From JAMZMI01 sp039970095 (GTDB lineage: Bacteria; Bacteroidota; Bacteroidia; Cytophagales; Cyclobacteriaceae): a stretch of DNA of 64,000 bases. Shown here piece by piece: positions 9,127 to 17,118 of the stretch; position 1 is the stretch's first letter; each line of letters opens with the position of its first letter. The notes beneath the pieces were generated by a model that did no database searches, was not told the origin of the DNA, and was given only the letters and a program-made list of their open reading frames with translations. The position numbers and the translations under genes were made by a program. The stretch lies in the NCBI GenBank assembly GCA_039970095.1, contig JBDVMP010000029.1, forward strand, positions 1 to 64,000, written 5' to 3'.

Positions 9127-9567
9127 CTATTCTTTCAAGGCATCATTTGTAACTCTTATCATCAGCCTAGTCATCGCATCGATGGTCTCATCGCACCCTA
9201 AAACCATAAAACGCTTCCGCATGAACTTAGGGTCCATAAAACCTATATAAACATCTCCGTACTCTTCCCAAACCAATATTTCTAAAGGCAACTCCAGCGC
9301 GGTAGTTTGCTGACATGAGATTAAAGCTGTGGTGAGATCCGGATCCTCAAATAATATACTTCTTGTTGGAGGAATCTCTTTTCCACGCTCCTTGGCAATA
9401 GCATCGTGAGACACTGTTTCAAAGAACATCAGTCCCTTATCCTTAATGATACCAACAATTTTATCGGTAGTTTCCTGAACGCTAGTGGAACTTTTATAGA
9501 TAGTGAGGTTTTGAGCCTGTGAACTCAGGCAAAAGAGCAAAAAAGCTGCGGCAATTAATTTATTCAT
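9127..9567 (-). CDS. DUF302 domain secreted protein
   Basis: This 146-residue protein has an N-terminal signal peptide (LIAAAFLLFCLSSQAQ) and a DUF302 domain. The domain shows the usual layout: a start similar to SVQETTDKIVGIIKDKGLMFF, a central pair of strands with DPDLTTALISCQQTTALELPLEILVWEE, and a C-terminal helix (IDAMTRLMIRVTND). DUF302 proteins occur across bacteria and their function is not established. The gene is convergent with the DUF2911 lipoprotein. An interval of 185 bases separates its start from the divergent SpoIIE-type phosphatase gene. Confidence 0.85.
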   Translation of the reverse strand: MNKLIAAAFLLFCLSSQAQNLTIYKSSTSVQETTDKIVGIIKDKGLMFFETVSHDAIAKERGKEIPPTRSILFEDPDLTTALISCQQTTALELPLEILVWEEYGDVYIGFMDPKFMRKRFMVLGCDETIDAMTRLMIRVTNDALKE

Positions 9568-9752
9568 TCTGACGGCAAAAAGGTTCTAGTACGAAAAAAC
9601 GCAATTTACCCACTGTATCAAAAGATAAACCCAATTTTTCAGTCAAAATACTCTCGGGTCACTGTAAAGTTTTCATTTTTCAGTTTTTAAACCCTCATAT
9701 TTCGGTTTTCTGATGTACTTTTAGTTCGACCATTAACAACACATTCTCTCTA

Positions 9753-11681
9753 ATGAACATTTACGCAAAACTCACATTTCTGTGTTTATTCCTTGTCGTG
9801 ATTACTTCCTCTATCATCTTTGTTTTTACAAATATTGAGGTAAAGCAGGCCTATCGAGAAGAGCTACTCGTTAACATCTCAAAGCAAGCTCAATCAACCA
9901 TTTCAAATATTGAACAGTTCATATTCTCTCGGGTCAATGATGTGAACATGGCAACTAAGAACCCCTACTTCAGAATCAGTGATATTTCTGAAGAAGAGTT
10001 AACATCAAGGCTCCAGGAATTGGAAAACCTCAATGACCTCTATTATAGTTTTTCTTATTTTGACTTGGATAGAAACCGCATAGCAGACAGCAAAGGATTA
10101 GCGGTAGGTAAACAACACAGCAACTCCAATTACTGGATAGACCTTGAAAATAGTAATGGGTCAGTGATGGATATTTCGGTATCGGAATCGATAGGTCGTC
10201 CTGTAATGCATTTCGCTTCTTACGTGACTGATTATGTCACGGAAGAAAAAAATGGAGTCTTAGTGGGGCGTATACTGGTAGATGAGCTTATAAACATCAT
10301 GGGGGATATTTCCCTGAGTAATGATACTAGTAGGATGCTCGAAGTAAACTTGCTAGACAAATCAGGCAAAATCCTCTACACCAATAACAAAAACCTAGTA
10401 GCACTAAATTCACAGTTTCCAAATTATGATCTGGTGAAAACCCTAACTGGATCGAGAGTAAATTTTCTTGAAACAAAGGATAAATTATTTTTTGCGGCCA
10501 AGCAACAGTCATACCTCAATTACACTGGTAACGATTGGACACTTTGCATCAGTGTAGATAAAGGCCTTGCCTTTTCACCTCTAGGGAAAATCCAGAACGA
10601 CCTTTTGATCGTGATACTTTCTGTGCTAGGATTATCAATAATATTGGCTCTGGTGGCAGCCAATTTATTTGTAAGGCCTATTGTGAAACTTAGTAAGAAT
10701 GCAGAAGAAATAGGTAAGGGAAATCTCAATGTCGATATAGAAATAAAATCCAATGATGAGGTGGGCAAATTGGCTAAGCAACTTGGCAACTCAGCTCAGG
10801 TACTCATGAATAAACTGGAAGAACAGCAAAAAACAACAGCTCAGCTGGAGAACCAGAAAAATGAGATTGAAAACCAAAAACATCAACTAGAACAAGTCAA
10901 TAATCAGGTCTCTGATAGTATTCTTTATGCCAAAAGAATACAAGCCTCAATACTGCCAGATCTGGCTTCAATCTCCAAGGTGGTCAACGATGCTTTTGTG
11001 ATCTACAAACCTAAAGATGTAGTGAGCGGAGATTTCTACTGGTTCGAGCGCATCCGGCAAGGCCGAAATGAGTATTTGGTTATTGTTTGCGCCGATTGCA
11101 CTGGTCATGGCGTCCCTGGGGCCATTATGTCAATTATGGGAAGTAACCAACTTACCAATATCATCTATTATCAAAATTACCTTGACCCTAATAAGATTCT
11201 TGCCAGAATGGATAAGCAGATAAAGATGGAACTGCAACAAAGGGATGCTGATGCCTATCGCAGGGACGGAATGGAGATTGGTGTCTGTGTGATAAATCTT
11301 GATGATTTGAAAATGGAATTTTCTGGAGCAGGTATCCCACTACATATCGTTCGTAAGGGTGAATTGACCACCTACAGGAGCCCCAAACTAATGATTGGTG
11401 GAATTGATGGAGACGAACGGGAAGCATCTAACATGCTGAATAAAGAAGAAATACAGCTGGTAGATGGAGACAGGCTTTATCTGTCGTCTGACGGGTTTCA
11501 AGATCAATTTGGAGGAGAACACGACAAAAAGTTCATGGTTAAAAACCTGAAACAGCTAATTGTAGACACAGCCAATGAGCCTCTAGCTAAGCAAGAGCAA
11601 ATGCTCACCGAAGCTTTTGATAAGTGGAAAGGCGATGCGAATCAAACCGACGATGTAGTACTGATGGGTATTGAAATTTAA
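9753..11681 (+). CDS. Membrane sensor PP2C/SpoIIE phosphatase with HAMP domain (SiaA-like)
   Basis: This 642-residue protein has TM1 at residues 7-28, a Cache-like extracytoplasmic sensor domain (about 30-280) and TM2 at 283-305. A HAMP linker follows at 305-355, then a coiled coil rich in Gln/Asn/Glu (355-392) and a C-terminal PP2C-like SpoIIE phosphatase. All expected metal ligands are present: Asp427 (SGDFYW), Asp448 (ADCTGHGVPGA), Asp580 (SSDGFQDQ) and Asp633-Asp634. It should therefore be an active serine/threonine phosphatase controlled by an outside signal. Domain order matches Pseudomonas SiaA, which dephosphorylates SiaC; SiaB- and SiaC-like genes lie 4 kb away. A strong terminator follows at 11751. 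Confidence 0.9.
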   Translation: MNIYAKLTFLCLFLVVITSSIIFVFTNIEVKQAYREELLVNISKQAQSTISNIEQFIFSRVNDVNMATKNPYFRISDISEEELTSRLQELENLNDLYYSFSYFDLDRNRIADSKGLAVGKQHSNSNYWIDLENSNGSVMDISVSESIGRPVMHFASYVTDYVTEEKNGVLVGRILVDELINIMGDISLSNDTSRMLEVNLLDKSGKILYTNNKNLVALNSQFPNYDLVKTLTGSRVNFLETKDKLFFAAKQQSYLNYTGNDWTLCISVDKGLAFSPLGKIQNDLLIVILSVLGLSIILALVAANLFVRPIVKLSKNAEEIGKGNLNVDIEIKSNDEVGKLAKQLGNSAQVLMNKLEEQQKTTAQLENQKNEIENQKHQLEQVNNQVSDSILYAKRIQASILPDLASISKVVNDAFVIYKPKDVVSGDFYWFERIRQGRNEYLVIVCADCTGHGVPGAIMSIMGSNQLTNIIYYQNYLDPNKILARMDKQIKMELQQRDADAYRRDGMEIGVCVINLDDLKMEFSGAGIPLHIVRKGELTTYRSPKLMIGGIDGDEREASNMLNKEEIQLVDGDRLYLSSDGFQDQFGGEHDKKFMVKNLKQLIVDTANEPLAKQEQMLTEAFDKWKGDANQTDDVVLMGIEI

Positions 11682-11750
11682 TATCCATCTTTAGACTAGC
11701 CCGGTTGGAAACCAAATCAAGCGAGACCTATCTAACACTCAGAATCTAAA

Positions 11751-11783
11751 AAAAGCCGTTCAATAAACTTGAACGGCTTTTTC
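11751..11783 (+). terminator. Intrinsic terminator after the SpoIIE-type phosphatase gene
   Basis: A perfect 13-base-pair stem (11751-11763 with 11769-11781), loop taaac, is followed by a T-rich stretch. The arms start with A and end with T runs, so it could work on both strands and also stop leftward transcription from the 11806-15235 operon. Confidence 0.85.
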
Positions 11784-11805
11784 AATATCTACGAAAGATA
11801 CAATA

Positions 11806-12045
11806 TCAATATCTGACTAAAAGTGCTTCATCGACCTCCATATCATATAATTCCTCCAGAGCCTGATTGAGAGACTCCAGCAACTCAGCATCCAGATCGA
11901 AATCAGATTCCATACTCTCCATTTGCCCTAGCGTAAATCCTCTATCACGAAACTGCGTCAAACATTTCAGCACCAGCCGAGTCCAACTTTGCGGACTTAT
12001 GTTTTCGGTACACCAATTTCTGTAGCTACTTGCCTTGATTACCAT
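11806..12045 (-). CDS. Small acidic protein of unknown function, 79 residues
   Basis: This gene starts three bases after the stop of the receiver/pseudo-phosphatase gene and is surely co-transcribed with it. The N-terminal half contains WCTENISPQSWTRLVLKCL. The C-terminal half is very acidic and helical (ESDFDLDAELLESL, then ALEELYDMEVDEALL). The last part resembles by eye the helix II-III region of acyl carrier proteins, but there is no clear DSL phosphopantetheine site, so I do not call it one. It may be a small partner of the signalling proteins next to it. I do not recognise a family. Confidence 0.6.
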   Translation of the reverse strand: MVIKASSYRNWCTENISPQSWTRLVLKCLTQFRDRGFTLGQMESMESDFDLDAELLESLNQALEELYDMEVDEALLVRY

Positions 12046-12048
12046 TTA

Positions 12049-13299
12049 CTAAAATTTAAATCCAAATACTGAGACATCATCACTGAGTCCAGTATCCCCT
12101 ACCCAGTCCTCCAGATTCTGATTGATGAATTTGTATTGCTCATCAAGCGACTTACCCTGAACTGATTTCAACATCTCTTCAAACTTTTCTTGAGAGAACT
12201 TAACTCCGTCTACGTTCTTCTGATTTTGAAATCCGTTGGAGAACATATAGTACGTGGAGCCCTCTTCCATTGGAATTTTTTCAGCCAAAAGGTCGTCAAC
12301 ATTGTCAGATGACTCTCCTTCGATAACGGTCATTTCCTTACCATCAAACACAAGCATATGCTGGTTTATACCACTAAATTGGAGTGTTTGCTCATTATTA
12401 TCAAAAAGTGCCACCGACACTTTCATATCACATTCAAGCTCGGCAGACCCTGCCGCGTCCACTTCTTGCTTCAATTCTTTTATAATATCCCCAGTGTGAA
12501 AAATTTTTCTATCCTGAATAAGGTCATTAAGAATAGAATCAGCTATCAATGTTTTCAAAGAACCCACAATACCTTTACCATCAAACTCGATCATCGCCAC
12601 CACCGTGTAATCTTCAGACCTGAAATTCAAGCTGGTGGTCCAGATAAACTCCTCGCTAAAAAGATACTTGGTTTTGTAAAGGACAAAGTGCTCCTCAAAT
12701 ATCCTGTTCAAATAGCGCTCATTCGGCAACATCGACTGCTGGAGTAGTCCAGCATAGCGTATGCTATCAATAAGCCTCTTGTTAATAGTGTTAAGTTCCT
12801 TTGTACGTTCTTTAACCCTATTTTCCAGTTCAACATTTGTATGCTGAAGGTCCTTGAGGTGATCTTCGCTATCTTGAGAAGCTTGATAAGCATCCATGGC
12901 TCTATCAAGCACGCCTTTCATTTCATCAAAATTCCAAGGTTTGGTAATATACTTGTGAATACCACATCTGTTGATGCCGTCTTTGATCGCCTCTATATCC
13001 GTAAATCCCGTCAGAATAATCTTGATCATATCAGGATGTTCGGGAAGGATTTTTTCCAATAATTCTGTTCCTGTCATTTCAGGCATTCGCTGATCAGTAA
13101 CGATTACCTGAATGTCATTTTCTCGGAGGATATCGATAGCCTCTATTGGGTTCGTTGTAGTAAAAACGTTGAAGAATTTCCTGAAATTCGACTTGAATAC
13201 TCGCAGGTTTGTTGCTTCATCATCTACGTACAGCAAAGAATACTTTTTAGTTTTCTTTGGCCTCTCCTTACCTACTATGTTCTCTATTTCTTGCATCAC
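12049..13299 (-). CDS. Response regulator fused to a degenerate SpoIIE-type phosphatase domain
   Basis: This 416-residue protein has an intact receiver at residues 20-135: acidic pair Asp26/Asp27, phospho-acceptor Asp69 in VTDQRMP, Thr97 and Lys120 in ITKPW. A coiled coil (140-180) and a SpoIIE/PP2C-like domain (185-416) follow. The phosphatase domain has lost most metal ligands compared with the neighbour at 9753: SGDFYW is SEEFIW (Glu217), ADCTGHG is IEFDGKG (Glu238) and SSDGF is FSNGF (Asn355). Only the last Asp-Asp pair (407-408) is kept. It is therefore probably a binding or regulatory domain rather than an active phosphatase. It lies 31 bases after the histidine kinase, its likely phosphodonor. 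Confidence 0.88.
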   Translation of the reverse strand: MMQEIENIVGKERPKKTKKYSLLYVDDEATNLRVFKSNFRKFFNVFTTTNPIEAIDILRENDIQVIVTDQRMPEMTGTELLEKILPEHPDMIKIILTGFTDIEAIKDGINRCGIHKYITKPWNFDEMKGVLDRAMDAYQASQDSEDHLKDLQHTNVELENRVKERTKELNTINKRLIDSIRYAGLLQQSMLPNERYLNRIFEEHFVLYKTKYLFSEEFIWTTSLNFRSEDYTVVAMIEFDGKGIVGSLKTLIADSILNDLIQDRKIFHTGDIIKELKQEVDAAGSAELECDMKVSVALFDNNEQTLQFSGINQHMLVFDGKEMTVIEGESSDNVDDLLAEKIPMEEGSTYYMFSNGFQNQKNVDGVKFSQEKFEEMLKSVQGKSLDEQYKFINQNLEDWVGDTGLSDDVSVFGFKF

Positions 13300-13330
13300 T
13301 AATTTTCACAAATCAATCTAGAATCTTCTA

Positions 13331-15235
13331 TTAACTTTCAGCTACCTTCTCGGACTTCTTTTTCTTTGCAACCAAAACTTTCTTAGGCAAAGTAATGGCA
13401 AATTCTGTTCCTTTACCAACCTCACTGGTAAGTTCTATTTTTCCACCGTGTTTTTCAATAATTCCATAGGTAATAGACATACCCAATCCGGTACCTTCAC
13501 CCACGGCCTTGGTTGTAAAGAATGGTTCCCATATTCTATTCTTGATATCGTCTGGGATTCCCATTCCATTATCTTTGATACGAACCATCACTTCATTTTT
13601 AGCCTCTTCCGTATAGATGGTTATTTCAGCATCCTTCTTATCATCAGGCATAGCCTGAACAGCATTATTAAGGATGTTCATAAAGACCTGGTTCAACTGC
13701 CCTGGATAACACTCAATGTCGTGCATCTTATCTTCATAGAACTTTGAAACTTTAATCCTATTCTTGGTTTTGTTTCTAAGAAGCGTAAGCGTAGCATCAA
13801 TGTTTTCGTTGACATTGGCAGACTTAACTTCCTCTTCATCGAGTCTGGAGAATACACGAAGACCTTTTACAATCTCGATGGTTCTGGTCACACCGTAGTT
13901 TACATCCTTGATCAACTCATCAAGTTCCTCCATCATCTCTTCATACTCATGGTCTTCTTTGAGCTCACGAATATTTTCGAGCACTTCCTCAGGATCTGCA
14001 CCGTCCTCATCAAGCCGTGAATACTCCTCTGCTATTTCTCTCAAAGACTCAATTGACATCTTAATTGACACCATACCCGAAGAAATGAAATTTATCGGAT
14101 TGTTGATCTCATGGGCAATACCTGCAGTCAGCTGACCCAGAGAAGCCATTTTTTCAGAGTGAACCAATTGCGACTGGGCACTCTTAAGCGACTCGATAGC
14201 ATTATTAAGTTCCTCCTTACTTTTCTGTTCTTTCTTAAGTGTTTCCTTAATTTTCTTCTCAGCTAAAAACAATTTTTCGTTATCCTGCAATTGTTTATCG
14301 GCCAACTCACGGATCTCAACTTCTGAAGTTTGAAGTTTCTTATAGGCATCATTAAGTTCAGATTGCGCTCCGATCAACTGCTCATTAATTTTAATTTGCT
14401 CCTCAGAGGATTTCAAAAGCTTAGACTCAGACTCTTGCAGTTTCGCATTGTTTTCTTCCAGCTGCTTTCTTGAGAGGTAAAGCTTTTTGTTGATAATCTT
14501 CTGCTTCTTATAGTTAACCTTAAGCTCCTCCTCCGACTTTTTCACTTTTTGAAAGGCCTTGTTTGCAGATAGGTAATTGTCTCCTGCCAACTTCACCAAT
14601 GGGCGGAAAATAAAGAGTGCTTGCAACAACAGAAATCCTGCAAAAATCACAAAAACCACTTTTTCAACGAGGCTTAAGCCTGTTTTGTGGAACTGAGAAT
14701 CCCTAACTAAGAAATCTGAAATGTTATCGGCAGCAGTTTGATATTTCTTTACTGTGTTAATGAGTGTTTCTATAGATCCACGCAAAGACAGAAAGTTCAC
14801 GTCTGCTTCATTCGTAGTATATTCTACGTCCAGCAAGTTTTCCGCATTAATCTCCATTTCCGAATAAAAGAATCGTAATTCTTCCTGTAGGTTCTCATAT
14901 TCGTCAGTTGCCTGGATTGGTGCCTCAATACCAAGTTCTGAATTCCCCGATATTAGAGCATCATGATTTCTCTTCCAAATAGGTAAAACTCTACCCAATT
15001 CAGTTTGAAAAATAAGGAAGTTTCTTTCCGTTTCGGAGTATCCCATTCCCACGGCCGCTTTGGTTATTTGCTGGCCTAACGATCCTTGCTTGGTGGCAAC
15101 TTGAATAAGTTTCGGATCGTTATTGAAAACTTCTATTACTTTCTTCTGAGCGAAGAAAATATAATAGAAGACTGAACCTGCAACGATCAATAATGTAATC
15201 GCATACAGAATCGCATAGATATCTTTCTTTAACAT
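13331..15235 (-). CDS. Membrane sensor histidine kinase with long coiled coil
   Basis: This 634-residue kinase has TM1 at residues 7-29, a helical extracytoplasmic domain (30-188) with the length and heptad look of a four-helix sensor, and TM2 at 190-212. A charged coiled coil of about 145 residues (220-365) comes before the kinase core. The phospho-acceptor is His375 in AGIAHEINNP. The ATP-binding domain has the N box (Asn523/524), G1 DNGMGIP (555-561), F box FFTTK and G2 GEGTGLGMS, all intact. The gene is first in a leftward operon with the receiver/pseudo-phosphatase and the acidic 79-residue protein. It is divergent from siaB at 15591. Confidence 0.92.
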   Translation of the reverse strand: MLKKDIYAILYAITLLIVAGSVFYYIFFAQKKVIEVFNNDPKLIQVATKQGSLGQQITKAAVGMGYSETERNFLIFQTELGRVLPIWKRNHDALISGNSELGIEAPIQATDEYENLQEELRFFYSEMEINAENLLDVEYTTNEADVNFLSLRGSIETLINTVKKYQTAADNISDFLVRDSQFHKTGLSLVEKVVFVIFAGFLLLQALFIFRPLVKLAGDNYLSANKAFQKVKKSEEELKVNYKKQKIINKKLYLSRKQLEENNAKLQESESKLLKSSEEQIKINEQLIGAQSELNDAYKKLQTSEVEIRELADKQLQDNEKLFLAEKKIKETLKKEQKSKEELNNAIESLKSAQSQLVHSEKMASLGQLTAGIAHEINNPINFISSGMVSIKMSIESLREIAEEYSRLDEDGADPEEVLENIRELKEDHEYEEMMEELDELIKDVNYGVTRTIEIVKGLRVFSRLDEEEVKSANVNENIDATLTLLRNKTKNRIKVSKFYEDKMHDIECYPGQLNQVFMNILNNAVQAMPDDKKDAEITIYTEEAKNEVMVRIKDNGMGIPDDIKNRIWEPFFTTKAVGEGTGLGMSITYGIIEKHGGKIELTSEVGKGTEFAITLPKKVLVAKKKKSEKVAES

Positions 15236-15590
15236 ATATAATATAGTTGGTCAAAACGCTGGTAAAAGAGGTGAATAGATTTTAAAGCTATAAAATTATC
15301 CCGTAATCGAGAAATCACACCATAAATACGCATTAGCTGGTGACATTTTAGCTGAACCCCTTCCTTTAAATGATAAACGGGAATTTGTCGATCGCTCTTC
15401 TCAAAATAAATCACGGGCAATTATGCTGTTAATGCATAAAAAAGCTACTTTCGAGGTTATGAGCCTGATAGATTAAATCTATGCTCATTTTAAAGGATGG
15501 GTATCGGCTAATTCTCTTAAGTCGCTTGACATTTGGAAATAACCGTCTTTACTCCTTAGATTTCTGATTTATTATCGAATAACTGGTTAG
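15236..15590. other. Divergent control region between histidine kinase and siaB-like genes
   Basis: This 355-base interval separates the leftward kinase operon from the rightward siaB operon and must hold both promoters. A candidate promoter for siaB is listed separately. On the minus strand a 63-codon frame (15229-15420) begins with TTG directly after a stop and overlaps the kinase start. It has faint similarity to a LytTR DNA-binding domain and is discussed as a finding, not called as a gene. Confidence 0.6.
15533..15564 (+). promoter_or_regulatory. Candidate promoter of the siaB operon
   Basis: TTG at 15533-15535 and TAGATTTC at 15557-15564, 21 bases apart, approximate the Bacteroidota pattern TTG-N19..21-TAnnTTTG (last base differs). 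It lies 26 bases before the siaB ATG. Confidence 0.35.
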
Positions 15591-16151
15591 ATGGATTATT
15601 TAAGAAGCTACAAAAACATTTATGATCAAAACATCATTTTACTGTTTAAGGGCGAACTGACTTTTGATTTGGTGACTTCTATGATTGGCACTCTGGAAGA
15701 AAGACTAGAAGAATTGGAGGAGAATAGAAAGGTCAAAAAGAAGTTCTATAACGTGGCAACAGAATGCATTCAAAACCTCTACTACCATCTAGATGAGGTA
15801 AATGCCGATCAAGCAATGGTTAGTAGCTATGATGCCAGATCAGCACTAGTTTTGATTGCGGCTAGAAAGAGGTTTTACAGTTTGCAAACCGGAAACTATA
15901 TTCCGACCAGTAAAATTTCTGATATTCAGTCACGTCTGGATGACATCAATAAAGTGGACCCTGATGAATTGAGAGCTCTTTACAAAAAGGCTCTAAACGA
16001 GCAGGAATTCTCTGATAAAGGTACCGGAGGTCTTGGTTTTATTGACATTGCAAGAAAGACCGGAGGTCAGAAATTGAGATATAAATTTCAGCAGGTTACA
16101 GAGGATGTTTCATACTTCACTCTACAAGTAAGGTTACCTAGAGAAATATAA
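15591..16151 (+). CDS. siaB: SiaB family protein kinase
   Basis: This 186-residue protein is a SiaB-family (DUF6272) GHKL-like kinase. It has an N-box-like helix with Glu58 and Asn62 (ATECIQNLYYHL). A glycine-rich lid segment DKGTGGLGFIDIARKT follows at residues 142-157. In Pseudomonas, SiaB phosphorylates SiaC on a threonine and SiaA reverses this. The gene is first in a rightward operon, with the SiaC-like gene 20 bases downstream. The family assignment is firm; that it acts on the adjacent SiaC-like protein is inference from known homologues. Confidence 0.88.
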   Translation: MDYLRSYKNIYDQNIILLFKGELTFDLVTSMIGTLEERLEELEENRKVKKKFYNVATECIQNLYYHLDEVNADQAMVSSYDARSALVLIAARKRFYSLQTGNYIPTSKISDIQSRLDDINKVDPDELRALYKKALNEQEFSDKGTGGLGFIDIARKTGGQKLRYKFQQVTEDVSYFTLQVRLPREI

Positions 16152-16171
16152 GATAGGAGCAGTTGGAAGCG

Positions 16172-16555
16172 ATGGAAAAACTATTTATTGAACCTACACG
16201 AGTAACTCCACTGGTTAGTTTTGACCCGGAAGTAAGCCTTCTAGAAATTAAAGGCAGATCGAGTCCTGAAAACTCTATACTTTTTTATGAAAGAGTTTTG
16301 ACTTTAATAGACAATTTCATAGAAAGTGATTCCGAGGGTTTAACAGCGAATTTTTCATTTGAATATTTTAATACCAGTAGTTCCAAGTGTCTTTTTGACG
16401 TGTTTAGAAGACTATCCAAGCTTGAAGAGAGTGGAAAAACATTAACCATTAACTGGTTTTATGAAGAGGACGATGAAGATATGATGGAAGCTGGAGAAGA
16501 TTATGCGGATCTATTAGACTTAGAAATCAACTTCGAGGAGATAGAGGAATTTTGA
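16172..16555 (+). CDS. siaC: SiaC family regulatory phosphoprotein (DUF1987)
   Basis: This 127-residue protein has the DUF1987/SiaC signature: an N-terminal TPLVSFDPEVSLLEIKGRSSPEN and the switch motif FNTSSSKCL. With the ATG at 16172 the threonine of this motif is residue 68, the position phosphorylated in Pseudomonas SiaC. A TTG nine bases earlier (16163) is in frame, but the aggag at 16155-16159 is spaced for the ATG. The C-terminus is highly acidic. It is expected to be the switch protein: phosphorylated by SiaB, dephosphorylated by a SiaA-type phosphatase, and binding a downstream partner in one state only. Confidence 0.88.
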   Translation: MEKLFIEPTRVTPLVSFDPEVSLLEIKGRSSPENSILFYERVLTLIDNFIESDSEGLTANFSFEYFNTSSSKCLFDVFRRLSKLEESGKTLTINWFYEEDDEDMMEAGEDYADLLDLEINFEEIEEF

Positions 16556-16568
16556 TTTTATAGGCTGA

Positions 16569-17108
16569 ATGGATAACCCTCGCGAGCTATATCATGAAGA
16601 AATAAAGAAACTACAGGACTTTAGATCCCGTCTTGAATCTCACTCTATTTATAAAGAACAGCTTGACGAGTTTTCTGATGACTATGAAGAATTAGTAGCT
16701 CAAGCCAAGGTAATCACAAGGGTTTCGGACAGACTTCAGAAAAAACTGGATAGTGCCAACCTTCAGATTAGATCTCAAAATGAAGAGATCAAGGATAAAA
16801 ATGTGAAGCTGACCGAAACTATAGATGAGCTAGCTAAAGCCAAGGTGGGTAGGAAAGCCGCCACAATTATGCTTGTTGTAGCTCTGGTTCTTTTCGTGCT
16901 CGAGCAAATCATAGTCCAGCCATATATTGAGGAAAATTTTGCAGGCTTATTCTACCTGGACTATATATTGCTAGGTGGAATATTTTTTCTTGTAAAGTTC
17001 TTTGAATCGAGACTTGAGGGATACTTTGTTGACTCGCAGAAACGTAAAATCATAGAAGAGCAAGAGAAACAGGGAACACTTGAGTTTTCCGAATCGCAAA
17101 AAAAATAA
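16569..17108 (+). CDS. Coiled-coil protein with two C-terminal membrane helices
   Basis: This 179-residue protein follows siaC by 13 bases. Residues 5-90 form a long charged helix or coiled coil (QLDEFSDDYEELVAQAK, LQIRSQNEEIKDKNVKL). TM1 is at 97-116 and TM2 at 124-145, followed by a charged cytoplasmic tail, so both ends should be in the cytoplasm. In Pseudomonas the equivalent position holds SiaD, a diguanylate cyclase whose coiled coil binds SiaC; here there is no GGDEF domain. I infer that this protein may be the SiaC target or a membrane dock for it. No known family is recognised. Confidence 0.8.
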   Translation: MDNPRELYHEEIKKLQDFRSRLESHSIYKEQLDEFSDDYEELVAQAKVITRVSDRLQKKLDSANLQIRSQNEEIKDKNVKLTETIDELAKAKVGRKAATIMLVVALVLFVLEQIIVQPYIEENFAGLFYLDYILLGGIFFLVKFFESRLEGYFVDSQKRKIIEEQEKQGTLEFSESQKK

Positions 17109-17118
17109 CACACCAAAC

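Noticed and set aside
12358..12747. A 129-codon open frame on the plus strand
   Set aside because: It is antisense to the receiver/pseudo-phosphatase gene, whose domains are clear.
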